Assembly: GCA_041653875.1 (NCBI GenBank)
Contig: JBAZEM010000001.1
Span: 62,001 to 126,000 of the forward strand
From: VSJD01 sp041653875
Lineage (GTDB): Bacteria > Verrucomicrobiota > Kiritimatiellia > JAAZAB01
DNA length: 64,000 bases
Reading direction: 5' to 3'
Below, one piece after another: positions 1-8,595 of this stretch; the first letter of the stretch is position 1, and each line of letters opens with the position of its first letter. Under the pieces are notes generated by a model. It was not told the origin of the DNA, ran no database searches, and worked only from the letters and a program-made list of their open reading frames with translations. The position numbers and the translations under genes are program-made.

Positions 1-363
1 TTCCCGAACCCGGACCATATTCTATTGCCGGGAATGTTTGTTCGCGCCGTTATTGAAGAAGGCGTGATCGAGCAGGCGCTTCTTGTCCCACAGCAGGGGG
101 TCGCCCGCGACCCGAAAGGCAATCCTGTCGCGCTGATCGTGGATGCTGAAAGCAAGGTCCAGCAACGGATGCTCACGCTGGATCGCGCCGTGGGCAATAA
201 ATGGCTCGTTCCGGCAGGTCTCAAACCCGGCGATCAGGTTATCGTCGAGGGTGTGCAAAAAGCGAGGCCCGGCGCTTCCGTGAAGGTTGTCCCCTTCGAC
301 GCCGGTCGAAAGGATGGTCCCGAGGCAGTCAAGGCGGTCCAGCCGGCTGAAAAAGCAAAATAA
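1..363 (+). CDS. RND efflux periplasmic adaptor (AcrA/MexA type), C-terminal fragment
   Basis: Only the last ~120 codons are in the window; the frame is open from base 1 and closes with TAA. The segment LLPGMFVRA and the strand GLKPGDQVIVEG are typical of the beta-barrel and membrane-proximal end of HlyD/AcrA adaptors. Such adaptors are periplasmic and link an inner-membrane RND pump to an outer-membrane channel. The C-terminal ~25 residues are a Lys/Ala-rich tail, as usual. Only 12 bases separate it from the pump gene and the channel gene follows, so this is a three-gene efflux operon. Substrate cannot be told. Confidence 0.88.
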   Translation, partial: FPNPDHILLPGMFVRAVIEEGVIEQALLVPQQGVARDPKGNPVALIVDAESKVQQRMLTLDRAVGNKWLVPAGLKPGDQVIVEGVQKARPGASVKVVPFDAGRKDGPEAVKAVQPAEKAK

Positions 364-375
364 CGGAGGCGCGCG

Positions 376-3300
376 ATGTTGTCGAAATTTTTCCTGGAAC
401 GTCCTGTATTTGCCTGGGTCATCGCCATTATCCTGATGGTAGCGGGTGGCTTGGCGATTTTCAATCTGCCCATATCTCAATATCCGCCCCTTGCTCCACC
501 GTCCATCGCCGTTGATTCCTACTACCCAGGGGCCTCGGCGGAGACGGTGGAAAACAGCGTGACCCAGATCATCGAGCAGAAGATGACTGGGTTTGAAGAC
601 ATGCTGTATCTCTCCGGCACGAGCGATTCGGCCGGGGCTTCTCGTATCGAATTGACCTTCAAGCCGGGAACCGATCCGGACCTGGCCTGGGCCAAGGTGC
701 AGAACAAACTCCAACTCGCCATGTCGAGTCTCCCGGAAACGGTCCAGCGCTCAGGCGTCATGGTCAGCAAATCCACCAAGAATTACCTGATCATTGTGGG
801 ATTGGTCTCCGAAGACGGCAGTATGGACGGCAACGACTTGAGAGACTACGCTCAATCCAATCTGGAAAAGGTGTTGGCGCGCGTGCCGGGTGTCGGCGAG
901 GTCCAGAATATGGGATCTCAGTATGCGATGCGTGTCTGGCTGAACCCTGACAAGCTCACCGATTACCACCTTACCATTGAAGATGTTATCCGGGCGCTCA
1001 GGGCTTACAACGTGGAGGTCTCCGCCGGGCAGTTCGGCGGGGCGCCGGCGGTGGCGGGCCAGCGCCTGAACGCCTCCATCATCGTCCAGAGCATGCTCAA
1101 GACCCCCGAAGAGTTTGCCGCCATCCCGCTTCGCGTCAATCCGGATGGCTCCATCGTTCGAATTAAGGATGTGGGACGGACGGAACTTGGGGCCGGGTCC
1201 TACGATATCGAGGTGCATTTCAACGGAAAACCTCTCGCCGCACTGGCCATCCGCCAGGCTGCAGGCGCCAATGCGCTGGATACCGCGAATTCCGTCAAGA
1301 AAAAGATGGAGGAAATGAGCCGCTACTTTCCGGCTGGGATGAAAGTCGTGTATCCCTATGACACAACCCTCTTTGTCAGGGAGTCCATCAATGAGGTTGT
1401 CAAAACCCTTTTTATAGCGATCCTGCTGGTCTTTCTGGTCATGTGGCTTTTCATGGGGAATATGCGGGCCACCCTGATCCCGACCATTGCGGTGCCGGTG
1501 GTGCTCCTTGGGACCTTCGCGATGTTGGGGCTATTCGGGTATTCCATCAATATGCTGACCATGTTTGCCATGGTGCTGGCCATCGGCCTGCTGGTGGATG
1601 ATGCCATCGTGGTGGTGGAGAACGTGGAACGGATCATGGCCGAGGAAGGCCTTCCTCCCAAGGAGGCCACCGCCAAGTCCATGGATCAGATCTCCAGCGC
1701 CCTGATCGGCATCGGTCTGGTGCTTGCGGCGGTGTTCGGTCCCATGGCGTTTTTCCCCGGCTCTACCGGCGTTATCTATCGCCAGTTTTCCGTGACCATT
1801 GTCGCCTCCATGCTGTTGTCGGTGGTCGTGGCCTTGATCCTGACGCCGGTGCTTTGCGCCACCTTTCTCAAGCCCGTGTCGAAAGGGCACGAGCCGGCGG
1901 AAAACGCGATTTGGTTCCTGCGCCCGTTTTTCCTTTTATTCGATCGCGCCTTTTTCCGCTTCCGAGACCTGTATGTAAGTCTGGTCGGGCACTCGCTTTC
2001 CAGAAAACTGCGCTATGTCTTCGCTTTCCTGCTGATCGTGGCAGCGATGGGATTCCTTTTCCTGAGGATGCCCAAGAGTTATCTCCCGGATGAAGATCAA
2101 GGGATCCTTCTGGCCCAGATCATCATGCCGACCGGCGCCACCCTTGAACAGACACAGGCGGTTTCGGACGAAGTCCAGCGCTATTTTCAGGAGAACGAAA
2201 AAGAGGCGGTGGAAACCTGCATGACGATTACCGGCATGGGCTTTTCCGGGAGGGCGCAGAACAACGGCATGGTGTTTGCCAAGTTGAAGAATTGGGAACT
2301 TCGCGACCGGTCGGACTTGCGGGTCAAAGCCATCGCCGGCCGGGCCATGGCGGCATTCTCGCAGATTCGCGGCGCCATGGTCTTCGCTTTCGCGCCGCCA
2401 GCGGTAGTCGAGCTGGGTAGCGCGATCGGCTTTGACTTCCAGTTGCTGGACCGCGGCGGATTGGGACACGAAAAACTGACGGCGGCGCGAAACCAACTCC
2501 TCGGCATGGCGGCGCAGGATCCGAGATTGACAAAGGTTCGGCCAAACGGCATGGACGATGTGCCTGAATATCGGGTTGACGTGGATTGGGAAAAGGCGGG
2601 CGCTTTTCGCCTGCCCATAACCTCGATACACAACACCATCGCGGCGGCCTTTGGCAGCGCTTATGTCAACGACTTTATCCAGGGCGGCCGTGTCAAACGG
2701 GTCTTCATTCAGGCGGACGCTCCCTACCGCATGTTGCCCAACGATCTTGAAAAATTGTATGTGCGCAATGCCGAAGACAAAATGGTCCCCTTTTCTGCTT
2801 TCGCGGCCGGCCGCTGGACATTCGGTTCCCCCCGGCTGGAGCGCTACAACGGTTTTCCATCCATGAGTATCTGGGGAGAGTCGGCGCCGGGCAGGAGTTC
2901 CGGCGAGGCCATGGATGCCATGGAAGAGATCGCCTCGAAATTGCCGCAGGGGATCGGTTTTGATTGGAGTGGGCTTTCCTATCAGGAGCGGATGGCCAGT
3001 TCGCAGGCATCCTTGCTGTATGCCTTCTCGATTCTGGTCATCTTCCTTTGCCTGGCGGCTCTTTATGAGAGTTGGCCCATCCCTATCGCGATCCTGCTGG
3101 TCCTGCCTCTCGGGGCCATCGGCAGCGTCATCGCTTCGAGCCTGGGTGGATTGTCCAATGACGTCTATTTCCAGATCGGGTTTTTGACCACCCTGGGGTT
3201 GACCACCAAGAACGCCATCTTGATCGTCCAGTTCGCCAAGACCCGGCTGGAAGAAGGGATGGGGCTGATCGAGGCGACGCTGGAAAGCGTGAAGCTAAGA

Positions 3301-3558
3301 CTGCGGCCAATCGTTATGACCTCGCTGGCCTTCGGATTCGGTGTCCTGCCCCTGGCCTTGAATACGGGCGCGGGAGCAGGGGCCATGAATGCCATCGGCG
3401 CCTCTGTGCTTGGAGGGATGATCACCGGCACTATTCTCGTGATCCTGTTTGCGCCGCTATTCTATGTGCTGATCGAGAAGACCTTTGGCAAACGCAGCCG
3501 TCATCAAGCGGACGGGACATCTGAGATCAATCCATCCGGAGACAAATTAAATGAATAA
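376..3558 (+). CDS. RND multidrug efflux transporter permease (AcrB/HAE1 family)
   Basis: Full-length pump of 1060 residues, the usual HAE1 size (about 1030-1060). The N-terminus FFLERPVFAWV is the classic AcrB start. TM4 carries the proton-relay pair in GLLVDDAIVVVEN (about residues 402-414), and TM10 has the relay lysine in GLTTKNAIL (about 941-949). Two large periplasmic loops lie between TM1/TM2 and TM7/TM8. It exports hydrophobic compounds by proton antiport as a trimer in the inner membrane. It overlaps the next gene by 8 bases, showing translational coupling. The C-terminal ~20 residues are hydrophilic and variable. Family call is certain; substrate is unknown. Confidence 0.97.
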   Translation: MLSKFFLERPVFAWVIAIILMVAGGLAIFNLPISQYPPLAPPSIAVDSYYPGASAETVENSVTQIIEQKMTGFEDMLYLSGTSDSAGASRIELTFKPGTDPDLAWAKVQNKLQLAMSSLPETVQRSGVMVSKSTKNYLIIVGLVSEDGSMDGNDLRDYAQSNLEKVLARVPGVGEVQNMGSQYAMRVWLNPDKLTDYHLTIEDVIRALRAYNVEVSAGQFGGAPAVAGQRLNASIIVQSMLKTPEEFAAIPLRVNPDGSIVRIKDVGRTELGAGSYDIEVHFNGKPLAALAIRQAAGANALDTANSVKKKMEEMSRYFPAGMKVVYPYDTTLFVRESINEVVKTLFIAILLVFLVMWLFMGNMRATLIPTIAVPVVLLGTFAMLGLFGYSINMLTMFAMVLAIGLLVDDAIVVVENVERIMAEEGLPPKEATAKSMDQISSALIGIGLVLAAVFGPMAFFPGSTGVIYRQFSVTIVASMLLSVVVALILTPVLCATFLKPVSKGHEPAENAIWFLRPFFLLFDRAFFRFRDLYVSLVGHSLSRKLRYVFAFLLIVAAMGFLFLRMPKSYLPDEDQGILLAQIIMPTGATLEQTQAVSDEVQRYFQENEKEAVETCMTITGMGFSGRAQNNGMVFAKLKNWELRDRSDLRVKAIAGRAMAAFSQIRGAMVFAFAPPAVVELGSAIGFDFQLLDRGGLGHEKLTAARNQLLGMAAQDPRLTKVRPNGMDDVPEYRVDVDWEKAGAFRLPITSIHNTIAAAFGSAYVNDFIQGGRVKRVFIQADAPYRMLPNDLEKLYVRNAEDKMVPFSAFAAGRWTFGSPRLERYNGFPSMSIWGESAPGRSSGEAMDAMEEIASKLPQGIGFDWSGLSYQERMASSQASLLYAFSILVIFLCLAALYESWPIPIAILLVLPLGAIGSVIASSLGGLSNDVYFQIGFLTTLGLTTKNAILIVQFAKTRLEEGMGLIEATLESVKLRLRPIVMTSLAFGFGVLPLALNTGAGAGAMNAIGASVLGGMITGTILVILFAPLFYVLIEKTFGKRSRHQADGTSEINPSGDKLNE

Positions 3559-4963
3559 ATACATGTCTTTTTTATTGGTCGGCATTGCCGCCGCGTTGGC
3601 CGGATGCTCGACTACCCTGATGCCAGACTATACGCGCCCTGCGGCGCCGGTGCCGGCCGCTTGGCCAACCGGCGCCGCTTACAAGGCCACGGCCGCCAAC
3701 ACAAACGGTCCGGCCGCCGCCGACATACCCTGGCGCGGATTTTTCGCCGATGCCAAGCTCCAGAAAATAATTGAGCTGGCGTTGACCAATAACCGCGACC
3801 TGCGGGTGGCGGCGCTAACCATTGAAAAAACAAGGGCCATGTACCGCATTCAACGGGCCGATCTCTTGCCGACGGTGAATGCGGTGGGGTACGGCGTCAA
3901 ACAGGAAATATTCGCCAATGTCGCGGCTTTCGACAATACGGTGAATCTCGAGTATTACAGCGTCAGCCTGGGATTAAGTTCCTACGAGTTGGACTTTTTT
4001 GGGCGAGTCCGCAGTCTCAAGGCCCGTGCCCTGGAGCAGTATCTTGCCACGGAACAGGCTTGGCGCAGTCTGCAGATATCCCTGGTGGCCGAAATTGCCG
4101 GCGCTTACCTGAACCTGGCCGCCGACCGCGAACGGCTGAAGCTGGCCCAGGAAACCCTTGATAGTCAGGAGTCAACTTATGAGCTGATCCGGCGGCGTTT
4201 TGAAGTTGGCGGCTCATCCGAACTGGATGTGCATCAGGCACAGACCCGCGTAGACTCGGCTCGGGTGGATATCGCCAAATACACCGGCCTGGCGGCCTTG
4301 GATGCGAACGCGCTTAATCTTCTGGCCGGGACACAGGTGCCGGAAGAACTCCTGCCCCGCGAGTTGGGGACAGTCACGGCGCTGAAGGATATAGCCGCTG
4401 GATTGCCGTCGGAGGTGTTGCAGCGCCGTCCCGATATTCTCCAGGCCGAGAACCAGCTTAAGGCCGCCAATGCCAACATCGGCGCGGCGCGGGCGGCATT
4501 TTTCCCATCCATTATTTTGACCGGCAGTTACGGCACAATGGACGGCCAGTTGTCCGGACTCTTCAAAGGCGGTTCGGCAGTCTGGAACTTTATGCCGCAA
4601 ATCACACTGCCGATCTTTGACGCCGGCCGGAACATGGCCAATCTGGATGCGGCCAAGGCTGATCGCGATGTTTTTGTGGCGCAATACGAAAAAGCCATTC
4701 AGACGGCCTTCAGGGAAGTGGCTGACGCCCTTGCGCAACGAGGAACCCTTCTGGATCAGATGGAGGCGCAGGAGTCGCTCGTGGAGGCCACGGACGCGAG
4801 CTATAGGCTCTCCGATGCGCGCTATCGCAATGGAATCGACGCTTACCTGACCGTTTTGGACTCGCAACGTTCGCTCTATGGCGCGCGACAGGGGCTGATC
4901 GCCATCCGCCTCGCCCGGCTTGCCAATCTGGTAACGCTCTACAAGGTTCTGGGTGGGGGGTGA
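3551..4963 (+). CDS. RND efflux outer-membrane lipoprotein channel (NodT/OprM family)
   Basis: 470 residues. A signal peptide ends in a lipobox, LAGC (Cys about residue 19), so the protein is lipid-anchored. The body has two OEP repeats: the first around residues 70-260 and the second around 290-465, with the recurrent R-x-D-I-x-x-A-E-x-x-L motif (RRPDILQAENQLKAA, about 297-311). This is the TolC-like trimeric channel partner of the adaptor and pump upstream. Start ATG 3551 lies inside the pump's 3' end. The gene ends the operon; no clear hairpin terminator was found after the stop. Confidence 0.95.
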   Translation: MNKYMSFLLVGIAAALAGCSTTLMPDYTRPAAPVPAAWPTGAAYKATAANTNGPAAADIPWRGFFADAKLQKIIELALTNNRDLRVAALTIEKTRAMYRIQRADLLPTVNAVGYGVKQEIFANVAAFDNTVNLEYYSVSLGLSSYELDFFGRVRSLKARALEQYLATEQAWRSLQISLVAEIAGAYLNLAADRERLKLAQETLDSQESTYELIRRRFEVGGSSELDVHQAQTRVDSARVDIAKYTGLAALDANALNLLAGTQVPEELLPRELGTVTALKDIAAGLPSEVLQRRPDILQAENQLKAANANIGAARAAFFPSIILTGSYGTMDGQLSGLFKGGSAVWNFMPQITLPIFDAGRNMANLDAAKADRDVFVAQYEKAIQTAFREVADALAQRGTLLDQMEAQESLVEATDASYRLSDARYRNGIDAYLTVLDSQRSLYGARQGLIAIRLARLANLVTLYKVLGGG

Positions 4964-5026
4964 GTTGGTCGCGCATCGAACTGGTGATTGGAAACAAACG
5001 GATAAACAAGACGAAAGGAAAAGTCC

Positions 5027-5302
5027 ATGAAACAAAGTCTTAAGCGCAAGCAAGTGACATTCACATTTAAGCATGACCCCGGCAAAAAAGTATTCATTGC
5101 CGGCTCATTCAACAACTGGGATCCAAAACACGACAAACTTACGGAGACGAATCAGCCCGGGATATATACCATTACGATTATGCTTGCAAAGGGACGCCAC
5201 GAGTACAAATTCGTTACGGACAATGTTTGGCATGCTGATCCGGCGAACCAGGAGTTTGTCGCCAATGAGTTCGGATCGTTGAACAGCGTCGTAGTCGTTT
5301 GA
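5027..5302 (+). CDS. Small glycogen-binding-domain protein (CBM48/AMPK-beta type)
   Basis: 91 residues made almost entirely of one carbohydrate-binding module: VTFTFKHDPGKKVFIAGSF, NNWDP (about 27-31), G-I-Y-T-I-T, and G-R-H-E-Y-K-F-V-T-D (about 57-66), ending in a short beta strand. NNW and YKF are the hallmark aromatic and glycan-contacting positions of AMPK-beta/isoamylase N-domains. No catalytic domain or signal peptide is present, so it is probably a free-standing cytosolic module. Such single-module proteins occur in several bacterial phyla and their role is poorly known. It sits 63 bases after the efflux operon with an AAAGGAAAAG ribosome site upstream. Confidence 0.85.
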   Translation: MKQSLKRKQVTFTFKHDPGKKVFIAGSFNNWDPKHDKLTETNQPGIYTITIMLAKGRHEYKFVTDNVWHADPANQEFVANEFGSLNSVVVV

Positions 5303-5341
5303 CGCGCTCATATTGAGATCGAAGAATGGTAAAAAACGGCG

Positions 5342-5370
5342 TTGACACTATGCCGTATAGTCGGTATGGC
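5342..5370 (+). promoter_or_regulatory. Possible sigma-70 promoter
   Basis: TTGACA at 5342-5347 is followed after 17 bases by TATGGC, 41 bases before the ATG at 5412. The -35 match is perfect; the -10 is weak. Confidence 0.3.
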
Positions 5371-5411
5371 GAAGCGCCTGCGGCAACGCAATCCTCGTGA
5401 TAGGCGCGCAA

Positions 5412-6398
5412 ATGGCGATCAAAAGATCGAAATTATCCGATCGAGCAAGAACATTGGTTGTTGTTTTTCTGGCCGTCACGAATCGCGTCTGGGCGCAAGA
5501 AGCTTATATTCTCGGCGGAGTCATTAAGAATACAGGAACTCATGCAAATTCATCCGCATTACAACTTGAATGTTTGGAGAGATTGGGAGACACATTCGCA
5601 TTGAGTATTGCCTACTTGAACGAAGGCCACTTCTCGGACCATCACCGGGACGGTGTCGCCGGTCAGCTCTGGGTCAGCCGCGACATGCTTGCCCGGCAAC
5701 TCTCCATTTCGGCGGGAATTGGCCCTTATTTCTATTGTGATACGACGTCTGATTCAACCGTCGAGTACATGAACGATCACGGAATTGGAGCTATGACCAG
5801 CCTTGCGGCAACCTGTCCCCTGGGAAACCGCATGCTTTTGCAGTTACGCGGCAACTGGATTGCGGCCGGCGATATAAATACCGTATCCCTCCTGGCGGGG
5901 GTTGGTTATCGGTTCGGCCCTCCATATAAAACAGAACCTTTTCCTAAATTGTCGTTGCAGGAAGAAACGCCTCCCCGCAACGAAATCGCTGTGTTCGCCG
6001 GAAGGACGATCGTGAACAGCTTCGGTTCCGAACGCTCGGTTCCGCTGAGTATTGAATACCGGAGAAAACTATGGCGGCACATAGAGGGGACGGTTGCAGG
6101 GCTTTATGAAGGCTATAACACCAAGATCAATCGGTATGGTCCGGTTACACAGCTTTGGGCGGTCAAAGCGTTTTTTAACGATCGATTTGCATTGGGCGCC
6201 GGCGCCGGATGCTATTACGCTTTCGACAGAAAACAAGACGCTCCCTATGATGGAACTTTTTTTGCCGGAATTGTCTCGGTAACAGCCCGTTACCAATTCC
6301 AACCGCACTGGAACGTTCGCATCACTTTGAATCGTATTTTGTCCGATCACAACCGCGACAGCGATGTATGGCTTGGCGGCATCGGTTACCTTTTTTGA
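5412..6398 (+). CDS. Putative outer-membrane beta-barrel protein, unknown family
   Basis: 328 residues from the ATG at 5412; an in-frame ATG lies 15 bases upstream but the later one gives a cleaner signal sequence (KRSKLSDRARTLVVVFLAVTNRVWA, cleavage after AxA-like VWA). The mature part is a series of alternating-residue strands rich in Gly, Tyr and Phe (LLAGVGYRFG, about 165-174). It ends in a hydrophobic-aromatic terminus, LGGIGYLF, with a final Phe, as usual for outer-membrane barrels. I do not recognise the family; similarity to acyloxyacyl-hydrolase or surface-antigen barrels is only structural impression. It stands between a glycogen-binding protein and the PII-like/MarR operon. Confidence 0.6.
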   Translation: MAIKRSKLSDRARTLVVVFLAVTNRVWAQEAYILGGVIKNTGTHANSSALQLECLERLGDTFALSIAYLNEGHFSDHHRDGVAGQLWVSRDMLARQLSISAGIGPYFYCDTTSDSTVEYMNDHGIGAMTSLAATCPLGNRMLLQLRGNWIAAGDINTVSLLAGVGYRFGPPYKTEPFPKLSLQEETPPRNEIAVFAGRTIVNSFGSERSVPLSIEYRRKLWRHIEGTVAGLYEGYNTKINRYGPVTQLWAVKAFFNDRFALGAGAGCYYAFDRKQDAPYDGTFFAGIVSVTARYQFQPHWNVRITLNRILSDHNRDSDVWLGGIGYLF

Positions 6399-6508
6399 AA
6401 ATATTTATAAACACAGGATTTCCCTATGGATTTAATCCATATAATCATACTTTTCCTGCCCTGCCATTGATCCGCTGTAGCGCTTTATCAAAAGGAGAAG
6501 CCATAATT

Positions 6509-6799
6509 ATGAAGATGGTCATAATTGCATTCAACGAGGACATCGACGAGGAAGTCCACGACATGTTGAAGGTCTGTGTTCAGGCGGAGTACACCAAATG
6601 GACGAAGGTCATGGGCTGGGGGCAGCATAGCGCGCCGCACCTTATGGATCGGGTTTGGCCTCATGGGAATAATGTTCTGATGATGTGCGTCGAAAACGAG
6701 AAAGCCGCGAGAATAATGCAAGGCGTCCGCGATCTGCGCAAGACCTTAAGACAAGAAGGGGTAAAGGCTTTTCTCTTGCCGGTGGACGACGTGACGTAG
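6509..6799 (+). CDS. PII-like small protein of the PG0541/transporter-associated type
   Basis: 96 residues from ATG 6509, chosen because AAAGGAG sits 13 bases upstream; the longer open frame to 6368 has no ribosome site. The sequence starts MKMVIIAFNEDIDEEV, then has W-T-K-V-x-G-W-G (about 31-38) and a terminal L-R-K-T-L-R-Q-E-G-V-K-A-F-L-L-P-V. This is the ferredoxin-like PII fold seen in PG0541-family proteins, which are usually encoded beside RND or other transporters. No T-loop of classical GlnB is visible. It leads a three-gene run with marR-like and DUF3187 genes, so a link to the RND pump 1.5 kb upstream is plausible but inferred. Confidence 0.7.
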   Translation: MKMVIIAFNEDIDEEVHDMLKVCVQAEYTKWTKVMGWGQHSAPHLMDRVWPHGNNVLMMCVENEKAARIMQGVRDLRKTLRQEGVKAFLLPVDDVT

Positions 6800-6812
6800 G
6801 GACAGTCCGTTC

Positions 6813-7340
6813 ATGCACACGCAACCAAAAAAACGTCTGACATACCCGATGAAGCAACTACGGCAATCGAAGCAGTTGATCAACAGATCAACTTGTTCCA
6901 TGGCGCAACGACTGAGCGAAGTTCTGCCTGAACTGATGGAAGCATACTATAAACGGGCTCATGCGGAGCTGAGTTCCTGTCACCTCACCATGCAACAATT
7001 GCGGGCATTGGAATCCGTCCGTCATCATGACGGGTGCACCATGAATGAGCTTGTCGAAGCACTTGGGAACTCCCCCTCAACATTAACGAGCCTCGTGGAC
7101 AGGCTGATTCGATATGGCTTGCTTGCCCGTCATTCCAGAGAAGCCGACAGAAGAACCGTTCGCGTTACCACCACGAAAAAAGGCCGGCAAACCATCCGGC
7201 GAATAGTCGCCTGCCGCACAAAGGCGCTTCGAACCCTGTTCGAAACTCGCCATCCGGCTGAGCAGGCGGCCTATCTGAAAATCACGAGGGACTTGATCGA
7301 TTATCTTGCCGTGGGACGAAAACATGGGACATATATGTGA
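6813..7340 (+). CDS. MarR family transcriptional regulator
   Basis: 175 residues; an alternative start at 6849 would remove 12 basic residues. A winged helix-turn-helix occupies about residues 55-130: LTMQQLRALESV, T-M-N-E-L-V-E-A-L-G-N-S-P-S-T-L-T-S-L-V-D-R-L recognition region, then the wing R-E-A-D-R-R-T-V-R-V-T-T-T-K-K-G. D-R-R and the T-x-K-G turn are the MarR signature. Dimeric MarR proteins commonly repress efflux genes and respond to small ligands. It overlaps the next gene by 4 bases (GTGA), so both are co-translated. The likely targets are this operon and possibly the RND pump. Confidence 0.9.
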   Translation: MHTQPKKRLTYPMKQLRQSKQLINRSTCSMAQRLSEVLPELMEAYYKRAHAELSSCHLTMQQLRALESVRHHDGCTMNELVEALGNSPSTLTSLVDRLIRYGLLARHSREADRRTVRVTTTKKGRQTIRRIVACRTKALRTLFETRHPAEQAAYLKITRDLIDYLAVGRKHGTYM

Positions 7341-8419
7341 GCCTCATAAACACGGCCAATATGCAGCCTTGCAGACCTGTCGGCCGGGCGGTCTTCCGTC
7401 ACGTCGCTCGGCATCCTCTTGGGCTCTTCCTCGCGTGTCTGATAATTTTTGGGTCTCGAAGCAGCGGCCTTGCGCGTGATGACAGCGACAGTTTGTACGA
7501 CAACATCGGGCTCGGATATCTGACCGCCCCGTCACTGTCTCCTGGTCACATCCTTCGGCCTTCTTCCCTTTTTGTTCTTCCCGCGGGTGGTCCCGAGGGG
7601 TCGCGCAGGATTGACTTTGACGTTCACTGGGCAAATATCTGGAACTATGAGCCTGACGAATACCTGATTGATGGCGAATGGGTTCGCAGCAACATCCGAT
7701 TCTCGTATGCTCTGAAAGATACGTTGTCACTTGGTGTCGCCGTGCCGATCATTGGTCGAACCGGCGGGTTCGCAGACCCTCTCATCGAGAATTTTCACAA
7801 CACCTTCCATTTCGGCAATGCCAACCGGGATGAGTTCCCCCAGAACCGGTACTTGATCAGCGCTTACACCAATGGCGGGAGCCGCACCATTGTTAAAGGG
7901 GATTCCTGGGGAATTGGGGATGTTTCCCTTTTCATGGCAGCTCGTATTTCGGAAGGCAATGGCATTCTTCCCGCCTTACTTGTGCAGGGGCAGATTTCCT
8001 TGCCTTCGGGTGATGAGTATGAACTGCGGGGGCTTGGAGCCCCCTCGATTGCCATAAGCACTGTGGCGTCGAAACGTCTGGGCGGGAGTCCGTTCATCCT
8101 ATTCGGCGGACTTGGCTTCCAATACTGCCCGGCGGATGACATAAACGGCCTTGAGCTGCACAATGAGGAATGGGCGGGACTTGCTGGTCTCGAATACCAG
8201 TATACCCCTGCGTTGTCCTTGATTGCCCAGTGCCTCGTTAGTTCGCCCGTTGCCAAGGACTACTACGCGTTTTCGGACCCGACTCATGAAGTCAGTGTGG
8301 GCTTCAAATGGCGCGTCACGCGCCATACAACAATGGAGTTTGCGGTCGTCGAAAATATTTTGATATTCAATAATAGCGCGGATATTGGTGTCCATCTCTG
8401 TTTTGGGAGAAACTTGTGA
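7337..8419 (+). CDS. DUF3187-type outer-membrane protein
   Basis: 360 residues with a GTG start overlapping the marR-like stop; an in-frame ATG at 7361 is a possible alternative. A hydrophobic stretch around residues 28-44 (LGLFLACLIIFG) serves as signal peptide. The rest is a beta-rich barrel with RRIDFDVHWANIWN, the S-L-G-V-A-V-P-I-I-G-R-T-G-G-F-x-D motif and I-S-L-P-S-G-D, ending VHLCFGRNL. This matches the uncharacterised DUF3187 family, whose members are predicted outer-membrane proteins. Coupling to the MarR gene suggests envelope or efflux regulation. Function unknown. Confidence 0.75.
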   Translation: MSLINTANMQPCRPVGRAVFRHVARHPLGLFLACLIIFGSRSSGLARDDSDSLYDNIGLGYLTAPSLSPGHILRPSSLFVLPAGGPEGSRRIDFDVHWANIWNYEPDEYLIDGEWVRSNIRFSYALKDTLSLGVAVPIIGRTGGFADPLIENFHNTFHFGNANRDEFPQNRYLISAYTNGGSRTIVKGDSWGIGDVSLFMAARISEGNGILPALLVQGQISLPSGDEYELRGLGAPSIAISTVASKRLGGSPFILFGGLGFQYCPADDINGLELHNEEWAGLAGLEYQYTPALSLIAQCLVSSPVAKDYYAFSDPTHEVSVGFKWRVTRHTTMEFAVVENILIFNNSADIGVHLCFGRNL

Positions 8420-8595
8420 GATTCGCAGTGATTCGATTCCGCTTCGCTTTAACTGGGCCATGTTGGCAACTGTATTTCTGACATTGTGAAGTTTGCAGAG
8501 TAGGCCGACATGGTGTGGCGCGAACTTGTGCCGTGGTAATCGCGCCAAACTGTATCGGGCAGATTCGGGTCAGATCCGAACGCTTTGGCAACGCT

